A DNA stretch of 8,038 nucleotides from the NCBI GenBank assembly GCA_002491225.1, contig DKVN01000081.1, positions 468-8,505 of the forward strand. Direction: 5' to 3'. The notes under the pieces are model-generated. The model had not been told where the DNA came from. It did not search any database and worked only from the letters and a program-made list of their open reading frames with translations. Shown here one piece after another: positions 1 to 4,955 of the stretch (position 1 is its first letter; every line of letters starts with the position of its first letter). Origin of the DNA: Faecalibacterium sp. UBA7177 (GTDB lineage: Bacteria > Bacillota > Clostridia > Oscillospirales > Ruminococcaceae). Position numbers and translations under genes: made by a program.

Positions 1-156
1 GGTGACCAGCACCAGCTCGCCGATCAGCGGGTGGGTGTCGAACGCCTCGATGCTGTGCTGCAGCACCGGCTTGCCCCGCACCCGGCAGCTCAGTTTATCG
101 AAGCCCATCCGCCGGGACGCGCCCGCCGCCACCAGTACCGCCGTTGCCGTTTTCAT
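1..156 (-). CDS. ispD: 2-C-methyl-D-erythritol 4-phosphate cytidylyltransferase (IspD), N-terminal part only
   Basis: The first 52 codons are present and the rest lies beyond base 1. The translation opens with a nucleotidyltransferase loop, VLVAAGASRRMGFDK (residues 7-21), then RGKPVLQHSIEAF and ELVLVT. This matches the IspD pattern of an AAGxxxRMG triphosphate-binding loop followed by GKPVL and SIEAF. In the family, IspD couples CTP to methylerythritol phosphate in the cytosolic non-mevalonate isoprenoid pathway. The ATG at 156-154 is supported by a purine-rich AAAGGGGG (about 173-166) 9 nt upstream. A candidate promoter lies at 263-291 with a roughly 100-nt structured leader. The strand matches spo0A, but the spo0A terminator (386-440) and the separate promoter suggest an independent transcript. 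Another sugar or cofactor nucleotidyltransferase such as a MobA-like protein is possible because only the N-terminus is visible, but the GKPVL/SIEAF spacing favours IspD. Confidence 0.85.
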   Translation of the reverse strand, partial: MKTATAVLVAAGASRRMGFDKLSCRVRGKPVLQHSIEAFDTHPLIGELVLVT

Positions 157-166
157 CCGATGCAGC

Positions 167-224
167 CCCCTTTTTTGTGCGTAAGGGGTCCGCGGGGCGG
201 CACAGTCTGCTGCTGTCCCCGCGG
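167..224 (-). promoter_or_regulatory. Structured 5' leader of ispD with Shine-Dalgarno-pairing hairpin
   Basis: Two inverted repeats lie between the candidate promoter and the ispD start. The upstream one pairs CCGCGGGG (224-217 side) with CCCCGCGG (197-190 side), with an inner ACAG/CTGT helix. The downstream one pairs CCCCTT (188-183) with AAGGGG (172-167), and so would bury the ispD ribosome-binding purines. Neither is followed by a T-run, so they are not obvious terminators. This is seen in the sequence; a regulatory role is inference. No riboswitch class was recognised. Confidence 0.35.
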
Positions 225-262
225 GTTTGGCCCCCACTCGCTGGCATCCCTTAACAGGCCCT

Positions 263-291
263 ATTATACAGGGTTTGGGGCAAAAAATCCA
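263..291 (-). promoter_or_regulatory. Candidate sigma-A promoter for ispD
   Basis: Read on the minus strand, a perfect TATAAT (268-263) stands 17 nt after TGGATT (291-286), which matches the -35 consensus at 3 of 6 positions. It sits in a short AT-richer patch of an otherwise gene-free stretch (157-510). Transcription would begin near 256 and give an untranslated leader of about 100 nt before ispD. The weak -35 limits confidence. The rest of the gene-free stretch holds the leader hairpins and the spo0A terminator. Confidence 0.5.
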
Positions 292-385
292 CCGTTACGA
301 CGAGATCGGGCTCTCTTTTGAAACGAGGAAGCGGGGGAAAATGCTACAAGTGTGGGCGGCGGCACGGACGGAGGATGGGCGACAG

Positions 386-440
386 GGAAAAGCGGCGTCC
401 CGCACCGGGGCCCAAAGGGCCTTTGGCGCGGAACGCCGCT
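386..440 (-). terminator. Rho-independent terminator of spo0A
   Basis: On the minus strand AGCGGCGT (440-433) pairs perfectly with ACGCCGCT (398-391). The helix continues inward through TCCGCGCC/GGTGCGGG with two wobble pairs, for about 16 bp in all. The loop can itself fold as GGCCC-TTT-GGGCC. TTTT (391-388) follows directly. It begins about 70 nt after the spo0A stop. The U-tract is short but the helix is very strong. No comparable T-run follows on the plus strand, so it acts on minus-strand transcripts. Confidence 0.7.
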
Positions 441-510
441 TGCGCTTGGATGTGTTTTTTTGGGGGGGCTGCGGGCCCGGCGGGGCACGGGGGCGCAGGC
501 CGCGGGCGGC

Positions 511-1260
511 TTACGCCCGCTTCTGCTTTTTGTCCAGCCGCATCCGGTCGGCGATCATGGCGATGAACTCGGAGTTGGTCGGCTTGCCGCGCAGGTTGTG
601 GATGGTGTAGCCGAAGTAGCTGTTGAGGGTGTCGACGTCGCCGCGGTCCCACGCCACCTCGATGGCGTGGCGGATCGCCCGCTCCACCCGGCTGGCGGTG
701 GTGCCGTTCATCCGGGCGATCTCGGGGTAGAGGCGCTTGGTCACCGCGTTGATGTATTCGGGGTCCTGGGTGGTGAGCAGGATCGCCCCGCGCAGGAACT
801 GGTACCCTTTGATGTGGGCCGGCACCCCGATCTGGTGCAGAATTTCGGTGACCACCAGCTCGTCGCTGTCCGCCGGGCGCATGATCCGCGGCGCGCCCGC
901 CGCCTTGAGCACCCGCGCGGCCAGCACCGTCTCGTCAAACGGCTTGAGGAAGTAAAAGGCAAAGCCGCTCTCGAGCAGCTCCTGCTCCATCTCCTCGCTC
1001 TGGAACGAGCCGGTGACGAAAAAGGTCGTCTTGCTGTCGGTTTGCTGCTCGTACCGCTGCTTGACCGTGATCGCGTCCAGCCCCGGCATAAAGGCGTCCA
1101 GCAGCGCCGCGGCCGGGCGCAGGGCCAGCAGGGCGGCCAGCGCCTTTTCGCCGTCCTTTTCGCAGACGGTCACCTCAGCGCCCTTTTGCTCGAGTGCTGT
1201 TTTGCAGAGCGCGGTGACCCCGGCCCCGGTGTCGGTCATCAGAAAGCGGATCGTTTCCAT
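511..1260 (-). CDS. spo0A: Sporulation master response regulator Spo0A
   Basis: This 249-aa protein is the phosphorelay-controlled transcription factor that commits the cell to sporulation. Residues 1-120 form a receiver domain: D10, phospho-acceptor D55 in LLDAFMPGLD, switch T83 and K106 in FLKPF. Residues 133-245 are the Spo0A effector domain, with nearly invariant IGVPAHIKGYQFLR, the recognition segment TASRVERAIRHAIEVAW (188-204) and KPTNSEFIAMIADRMRL. The ATG at 1260 is chosen because AGGAGG (1274-1269) lies 8 nt upstream and the protein then aligns from residue 1 with Bacillus subtilis Spo0A; an open frame continuing to 1377 has no such support. The second acidic-pocket residue, D11 in B. 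subtilis, is T11 here, and the interdomain linker is short (249 versus 267 aa). The gene follows spoIVB on the same strand, as is classical, with its own promoter at 1399-1427 and terminator at 386-440. Confidence 0.97.
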   Translation of the reverse strand: METIRFLMTDTGAGVTALCKTALEQKGAEVTVCEKDGEKALAALLALRPAAALLDAFMPGLDAITVKQRYEQQTDSKTTFFVTGSFQSEEMEQELLESGFAFYFLKPFDETVLAARVLKAAGAPRIMRPADSDELVVTEILHQIGVPAHIKGYQFLRGAILLTTQDPEYINAVTKRLYPEIARMNGTTASRVERAIRHAIEVAWDRGDVDTLNSYFGYTIHNLRGKPTNSEFIAMIADRMRLDKKQKRA

Positions 1261-1398
1261 CGTTCGTTCCTCCTGTTTTTTCGTGGGGCGGGGCGCGGCG
1301 CGCGGTTCGCGGGCTGCGGTTGGCGGGCTGCGATCCGCTGATCGGGCTGCCCTTCGCGCGCCGTCCGGCCGTCCCATCGTTTTCCCTTTGCGATGGAA

Positions 1399-1427
1399 AT
1401 TTTACCATATATTTCCAATTATTGCAA
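1399..1427 (-). promoter_or_regulatory. Sigma-A-type promoter of spo0A
   Basis: On the minus strand TTGCAA (1427-1422; 4 of 6 to consensus) is followed after exactly 17 nt by TAAAAT (1404-1399; 5 of 6). It lies in a sharply AT-rich patch (about 1390-1475) within GC-rich DNA, upstream of spo0A and downstream of the spoIVB stop. Transcription would start near 1392 and leave a leader of about 130 nt. That leader contains a GGCGCGCG/CGCGCGCC inverted repeat (1297-1304 with 1355-1362). I see no convincing sigma-H promoter or canonical 0A box (TGTCGAA) here. Confidence 0.7.
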
Positions 1428-1460
1428 GTACTTCCAGAAAATATTTTCCAGATTTTTCCA
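1413..1460. repeat. Cluster of four TTCCA boxes upstream of spo0A
   Basis: The plus strand carries TTCCA at 1413-1417, 1432-1436, 1446-1450 and 1456-1460, read as TGGAA on the gene strand. A perfect 12-bp palindrome GAAAATATTTTC (1437-1448) lies between and partly overlaps them. One box falls in the -35/-10 spacer and the rest lie just upstream of -35. The positions suit an operator or activator site, but the binding protein is unknown. The repeats may partly reflect low sequence complexity. Confidence 0.4.
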
Positions 1461-1499
1461 TTTTCTTTGAAAACAGGGCTTTTGCAAAGTGGCGGCTGC

Positions 1500-2771
1500 T
1501 TACGCCGCCGGGTCGAGTGCGGCGTCCTCGGGTGTGTCCCCGGAGCCTTGGGCCGGGTCGTCGAGGCTGTCGGCGGTGGCCAGCATGGTCTCGGCAAAGA
1601 TGCCAAAGCCCCGGGTGGGGTCGTTGACCAGCACATGGGTCACCGCGCCCACCAGCCGCCCGTTCTGCAGGATGGGGCTGCCGCTCATGCCCTGCACGAT
1701 GCCCCCGGTGGCGGCAAGCAGCGCCGGGTCGGTAATGTGCAGCACGAGGTTGCGGTTGGGGTCCTCCTCCGAGAGGGAGACCCGCTCGATCTCGGCCGCG
1801 TACTCGTGCGGCTCGCCCCCCGCGATGGTGGTGAGGATGGTGGCCGGGCCCTCCTCGACCTCCTGCGCCTGGGCCACCATGCACTCGACCCCCGAACCGG
1901 GCGCGAGGGTGCGGATCCGCCCGTACACCCCGGTGGGGCCGTTGATCCGGATATCCCCCATCGCGAGCTCGGTGAGGAAGGCCCCCTTCAGCTCGCCCGG
2001 GCTGCCCGCCGCCCCCACCACATAGCCGGTGATCGAGACCGGCACGATCTCGCCGCTGCGCAAAGCGATCCGCTCGCCGGTGTCCACGTCGCTGATCGAG
2101 TGGCCCAGCCCGCCGTAGGCGCCGGTGGTGTTGTCCACAAAGGTCAGGGTGCCGATGCCGGCCGAGGAATCCCGCACCCACATGCCGGTCTTGTAGCCCT
2201 CGCCCGTCTCGTCCGGCACCGGGGTGATCGAGGCGGTCATCCGCTCGCCCTCGCGCAGGAACACCACCGTGACCGGGCTGCCGCCGCTGCTTTGCAGCGC
2301 GTCGGCCACCTCGTCGTTGTTTTCGGCGGGCTGGCCGCCGATCGAGATGAGCAGGTCGCCCAATTTCAGCCCGGCCTCCTTGGCGGGGTTGCGGTAACCC
2401 AGCGGGGTGCGGATGTCGGTAAAGCCGACCACCATCGCGCCGTCCGAAAACATCTTGATGCCAAACGGGGTGCCGCAGACCGCCACCGCCCGGCGGTCCA
2501 CCACCACCGCGCGCACGGTGCGCACCGGCACCACCCCCCACAGCGAGAGGGTGACGTTGCGGCTCGAGCCCACCTCCTGCGCCCCGGCGGCGCTAAGGCC
2601 CTCCTGCCGCAGCGGCTCCAGCCAGGGCATCTGGGCGATGGTGAGCGGCTGGCCCTGCGGCACCAGAAAGGTGTCCGGCAGATGGAACCGGATCCAGCCC
2701 ACGAGGCCTGCCAAAACGGCGGCACAGCAAAAAAAGGCGGTGAACACCCGCCGGAAAAAACGTCGGATCAA
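1500..2771 (-). CDS. spoIVB: SpoIVB sporulation signalling serine peptidase (family S55)
   Basis: This 423-aa protein is close to the 426 aa of B. subtilis SpoIVB. In the family it is made in the forespore, crosses into the intermembrane space and cleaves SpoIVFA, which releases pro-sigma-K processing by SpoIVFB. A basic start (RRFFRR) precedes one hydrophobic segment (about 9-27). A PDZ domain occupies about 100-185, with the PLGYRNPAKEAGLKLGD loop. The S55 domain follows, with catalytic residues by family alignment H224 (GLGHSIS), D348 (ITDPALL) and S363 (GMSGSP), then AVTHVLVNDPTRGFG. The start is a TTG at 2771-2769 backed by AGGGGAGGGGAG (2790-2779) 7 nt upstream; no in-frame ATG precedes the PDZ domain. 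The C-terminal 25 residues are acidic and low-complexity. It lies directly upstream of spo0A, 239 bp apart. recN, the usual upstream neighbour in Bacillus, is replaced by a divergent tRNA-Leu. Confidence 0.96.
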   Translation of the reverse strand: MIRRFFRRVFTAFFCCAAVLAGLVGWIRFHLPDTFLVPQGQPLTIAQMPWLEPLRQEGLSAAGAQEVGSSRNVTLSLWGVVPVRTVRAVVVDRRAVAVCGTPFGIKMFSDGAMVVGFTDIRTPLGYRNPAKEAGLKLGDLLISIGGQPAENNDEVADALQSSGGSPVTVVFLREGERMTASITPVPDETGEGYKTGMWVRDSSAGIGTLTFVDNTTGAYGGLGHSISDVDTGERIALRSGEIVPVSITGYVVGAAGSPGELKGAFLTELAMGDIRINGPTGVYGRIRTLAPGSGVECMVAQAQEVEEGPATILTTIAGGEPHEYAAEIERVSLSEEDPNRNLVLHITDPALLAATGGIVQGMSGSPILQNGRLVGAVTHVLVNDPTRGFGIFAETMLATADSLDDPAQGSGDTPEDAALDPAA

Positions 2772-2796
2772 GTGGCTTCTCCCCTCCCCTGGTACG

Positions 2797-2878
2797 GCCG
2801 CCGCGTGAGGGCGGCGGCTGGCGCGGCGGGCACGGCGGCCCCGGGCGGCAGCGGCACAAGGGCTGTGCCCGCCGCGCC
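2797..2878 (-). promoter_or_regulatory. Two strong hairpins in the spoIVB leader
   Basis: The larger inverted repeat is a perfect 14-bp GC helix (2820-2833 with 2865-2878; GGCGCGGCGGGCAC against its complement) around a 31-nt loop. Next to it, GCCGCCGC (2797-2804) pairs with GCGGCGGC (2811-2818) around a 6-nt loop that reads CCTCAC in the RNA sense. That loop could pair with GAGG in the spoIVB ribosome-binding site about 10 nt downstream. No T-run follows either one on the minus strand, so termination is unlikely. Both would lie within a leader transcribed from the candidate promoter at 2911-2940. The fold is visible; a translational control role is inference. Confidence 0.45.
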
Positions 2879-2910
2879 GGAAAGGCCCCGCCGGGCCGTT
2901 CTACAGAGAA

Positions 2911-2940
2911 CAGTATGCGCCGGACGCGGGGGTTTTATCG
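2911..2940 (-). promoter_or_regulatory. Candidate forespore (sigma-F/sigma-G) promoter of spoIVB
   Basis: On the minus strand CGATA (2940-2936) is followed after 18 nt by CATACTG (2917-2911). This nearly matches the sigma-G pattern (HATR, 18 nt, CATHHTA) and also resembles the related sigma-F -10 region. In B. subtilis spoIVB is transcribed by forespore sigma factors, which makes the match meaningful. The spacer contains an inverted repeat (2917-2928 with 2939-2950, 12 pairs including one G-T). The -35 is imperfect, so this remains a candidate. The leader would be about 130 nt. Confidence 0.4.
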
Positions 2941-2984
2941 CATCCGGCGCGGGAGAATTTATGGGGCGGGGGCGGCCCGGCCGA

Positions 2985-3013
2985 TTGACAAGGGGGTCTC
3001 GGCCTGTTACACT
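2985..3013 (+). promoter_or_regulatory. Sigma-A promoter of tRNA-Leu
   Basis: A perfect TTGACA (2985-2990) is followed after 17 nt by TACACT (3008-3013; 4 of 6 to TATAAT). Transcription would start near 3020 and give an approximately 87-nt GC-rich 5' leader before the tRNA at 3107. It diverges from spoIVB, whose candidate promoter lies about 45 bp to the left. Confidence 0.75.
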
Positions 3014-3106
3014 AAGGTTGTTTTGGCGGGGGACGCGGCCGGCCGCGCCCGAGGGCTGCCGGGCCGGGCAGCGCGGGCCGCGGCAGGGCGATGCCCCTCA
3101 CACCGC

Positions 3107-3191
3107 GCGGGTATGGCGGAATTGGCAGACGCGCAGGATTTAGGATCCTGTGGAGTGATCCATGTGGGTTCGAGGCCCACTACCCGCACCA
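3107..3191 (+). tRNA. tRNA-Leu (anticodon UAG), CCA encoded
   Basis: The acceptor arm GCGGGTA (3107-3113) pairs with TACCCGC (3181-3187), followed by A and an encoded CCA (3189-3191). The anticodon arm CAGGA/TCCTG encloses the loop TTTAGGA, giving anticodon TAG, which reads leucine CUN codons, chiefly CUA. A long variable arm (TGGA, loop, TCCA) marks a class II tRNA such as leucine. The T arm is GTGGG-TTCGAGG-CCCAC. At 85 nt the length is normal for tRNA-Leu. It is a single tRNA unit with its own promoter and terminator. Confidence 0.97.
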
Positions 3192-3198
3192 AACCAAT

Positions 3199-3250
3199 AG
3201 AATCCGAACCTTTTTCCGGTAGGAGAGGGGTTCGGATTCTTTGTTTCTTT
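3199..3250 (+). terminator. Rho-independent terminator after tRNA-Leu
   Basis: AGAATCCGAACC (3199-3210) pairs perfectly over 12 bp with GGTTCGGATTCT (3229-3240) around an 18-nt loop. It is followed by TTGTTTCTTT (3241-3250). It begins 8 nt after the encoded CCA. It is of lower GC than the tRNA and its upstream DNA, so the change in composition starts right at the tRNA 3' end. Confidence 0.88.
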
Positions 3251-3433
3251 CAGGCGATTTGAGGAAACCCATTTTGTGAATGGCGTAAGCAAGCGGTCTG
3301 AATCAAAGCCGCGGAGGCTGCGCAAAAAGAAATTGACGAAATAGAAAAGGATCGGGATTCTGACCCGGAACAAACCGGGAGCAAATTTGCCTTTCAGCCG
3401 AGAGTGTGGCAAGGAAATATGGGCTCCACATAA
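3251..3433 (+). other. Low-GC tract beside the tRNA with a possible broken reading frame
   Basis: The segment 3241-3420 is about 48% GC by hand count, far below its flanks. In one plus-strand frame, a run of 43 sense codons ends with TAA at 3431-3433 and reads as a plausible hydrophilic protein tail (AAEAAQKEIDEIEKDRDS, then FAFQPRVWQGN). The same frame continues upstream through TGA at 3299-3301 (GNPFCEWRKQAV) to another TGA at 3260-3262. No start codon with a ribosome-binding site is evident. This could be the decayed 3' end of a gene from an element inserted at the tRNA, or chance. I do not recognise the protein. Otherwise I see nothing functional in 3251-3433. Confidence 0.25.
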
Positions 3434-3439
3434 TATTAA

Positions 3440-3477
3440 GGCAGGCTGCGGGCCCCTTTTTGGGGTCGCAGCCTGCC
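3440..3477. terminator. Terminator-like hairpin between convergent tRNA and oxidoreductase units
   Basis: GGCAGGCTGCG (3440-3450) pairs perfectly over 11 bp with CGCAGCCTGCC (3467-3477). An inner CCCC/GGGG helix surrounds a TTTTT loop. On the minus strand it is followed by CTTAATATTATG and on the plus strand by CTATCTATTTTATC. Both tails are AT-rich but not clean T-runs. It lies about 60 nt past the oxidoreductase stop and probably ends that operon. It could work in both directions. Confidence 0.6.
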
Positions 3478-3511
3478 CTATCTATTTTATCGTCTTTCTG
3501 ATCGCGGCATC

Positions 3512-3537
3512 AAAACCCTGCCGCCGGGATCCGGCGG
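3512..3537 (-). terminator. Stop-proximal hairpin after the flavin oxidoreductase
   Basis: CCGCCGG (3521-3527) pairs with CCGGCGG (3531-3537) around a 3-nt loop, ending one base before the stop codon at 3541-3539. On the minus strand the helix is followed by CAGGG and then TTTT (3515-3512). The T-run is short and displaced by 5 nt, so this is a weak terminator at best. The larger hairpin at 3440-3477 is the more likely end of the transcript. Confidence 0.35.
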
Positions 3538-3538
3538 G

Positions 3539-4894
3539 TCAGCCGCGGAAATTCGCGGGCTGGTTTTTTTTGAGCTCTAAAAATTCCTTGTAAAACGGCA
3601 TAAAGGTCTCGGCGTTGCGCACGACGCAGCCGGTCGGCTTGTGGGCGCGGATCAGGTCCCCGCACATGCCGCAGGTCATGCAGACGCGGGAGGGGTCGAT
3701 GCGGCCGGTGCGGACGATCTCGTTGGCAAAGTCCGGGTCGGCAAAGGCCATGCGGCCAAACAGCATCCCATCGCAGAGGCCCTGCTCCACCGCGCCCGCG
3801 GTGTAGAGGTCGGCGTACTGGCGCAGATAGGTGGGGGCGGAGGCGTAGATGGTCATCTCCGGCACCGCCTGCTTGAGTGCGCCGATGCCGTGGATCATCC
3901 GGTCCAGCCCGAGGAAGGGGTGCTCGTCCGGCTGGTATTTGCCCTTGTCAAAGGGGCGGGTGACGTGGGTGGTGGCGTAGGGGTTGCCCATGGTCAGATC
4001 GACCATCCGCAGGCCGTAGTCCTCGTAGAGCTCCCGCACCAGGCGGATCGGCTCGGCAAGGTCCGGGGTGAGGCCGCCGCCCTCCCGCACCCCGAAGCCC
4101 CACGGGTAGGCATACCCATCGTAGATGCCGAGGCGGCTGGTGACCATAAAGTGCTCATCCTCGTGCGCCTTGGCCGCGAGGATGCCGTTTTTGAGCAGGC
4201 GGGTGCGGTTTTCGTAGCTGCCGCCGTACTCGCCGGGGCGGGTGTAGGCCGAGGAGAGCTCGGCCAGCAGGTAGCCGTGGCAGCTCTTGATGTCCACCGC
4301 ATCAAAGCCCGCCTGCTTGGCCAGCAGGGCCGCCTCGCCGAACTTTTCCTCCAGCATCTTGAGATAATCGTCGCTCACGATGCAGGAATCGTCCGCCGCG
4401 CGGTACTGCTCGAGCTCCGGGTGGCGGTAGGCGATCATCGGCGCGGGGCGGTTGTCCGGGTTGGAATACCGGCCGCTGTGGTTGGCCTGCATCACCAGAT
4501 AGGGCGCATGACCGTTTGCCGCAAGGCCCGCCTGCTTGACCGCCTCGGTCAGGCGCTTGTAGGCATCGAGATTCTCCCTGCAGAGCAGCAGCTGGGTTTT
4601 GGAGGAGCGCCCCTCCTCCACGATCGAGATCGCCTCAAACCAGATGAGGGCGCTGCCGCCCTTTGCCTCGGCAACATAGCGGCGGGTGGTGTACTCCGAG
4701 GGGGAGCCGTCCGGGGTCGAGTCGGCCCCCTCCATCGGGGCGATGCCCAGCCGGTTGGGCAGCTGCACATTGCCAAACGTGATGGGGGTGCCGAGGACGG
4801 CGGTGGTCTTGGCAAAGGGCAGGTTTACCCCCAGTGCGGCGGCCGTCGCCTGCACCTCCTCGAGGCTCTTATAATGGAAACGCTCGTGCGGCAT
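3539..4894 (-). CDS. Old Yellow Enzyme-family NADH:flavin oxidoreductase with C-terminal four-cysteine cluster
   Basis: This 451-aa protein has the FMN-binding TIM barrel of the Old Yellow Enzyme/2,4-dienoyl-CoA reductase family. Visible landmarks are RLGIAPMEGAD (48-58), VMQANHSGR (134-142), the active-site strand DIKSCHGYLLAEL (201-213) and GGSYENRTR (224-232, FMN phosphate region). LFGRMAFADPDF (378-389) follows near the end of the barrel. C405, C408, C411 and C423 form a CX2CX2CX11C cluster, like the 4Fe-4S site of dienoyl-CoA and enoate reductases but one residue tighter in the second gap. The protein ends about 25 residues later, so it lacks the FAD/NAD(P)H domains of those longer enzymes and may need an electron-donor partner. 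Relatives reduce activated C=C bonds of enones or enoates. The ATG at 4894 has AAGGAG (4909-4904) 9 nt upstream. It is the last gene of the minus-strand cluster, 61 bp after the DUF554 gene. The substrate is unknown. Confidence 0.9.
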   Translation of the reverse strand: MPHERFHYKSLEEVQATAAALGVNLPFAKTTAVLGTPITFGNVQLPNRLGIAPMEGADSTPDGSPSEYTTRRYVAEAKGGSALIWFEAISIVEEGRSSKTQLLLCRENLDAYKRLTEAVKQAGLAANGHAPYLVMQANHSGRYSNPDNRPAPMIAYRHPELEQYRAADDSCIVSDDYLKMLEEKFGEAALLAKQAGFDAVDIKSCHGYLLAELSSAYTRPGEYGGSYENRTRLLKNGILAAKAHEDEHFMVTSRLGIYDGYAYPWGFGVREGGGLTPDLAEPIRLVRELYEDYGLRMVDLTMGNPYATTHVTRPFDKGKYQPDEHPFLGLDRMIHGIGALKQAVPEMTIYASAPTYLRQYADLYTAGAVEQGLCDGMLFGRMAFADPDFANEIVRTGRIDPSRVCMTCGMCGDLIRAHKPTGCVVRNAETFMPFYKEFLELKKNQPANFRG

Positions 4895-4955
4895 CGAAAA
4901 TCACTCCTTTTTTGCTCTGCGGGGCCGTCTGTGCGCAGGCGCGCTGCAGGGCCCC

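Noticed and set aside
452..466. T-run followed by G-run on the plus strand, looking like a terminator tail
   Set aside because: No plus-strand gene precedes it, and the hairpin before it does not abut the T-run. On the minus strand it is an A-run.
352..1341. 329-codon plus-strand open frame
   Set aside because: It is antisense to spo0A, whose protein sequence is unmistakable.
1261..1377. Longer N-terminus for Spo0A
   Set aside because: It would add an Arg/Ala-rich segment across the leader. The ATG at 1260 has a perfect ribosome-binding site and aligns with known Spo0A starts.
1261..1499. 0A boxes or a sigma-H promoter in front of spo0A
   Set aside because: I looked for TGTCGAA-type boxes and an AGGA/GAAT pair on the gene strand and found no convincing match.
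1320..3143. 607-codon plus-strand open frame
   Set aside because: It runs antisense to spoIVB and its leader, and its translation is rich in G, A, R and H with no recognisable domain. Long antisense frames are expected at this GC content.
3140..3412. 90-codon minus-strand open frame
   Set aside because: It runs antisense across the tRNA-Leu and its terminator, and its sequence is explained by those elements. It has no ribosome-binding site.
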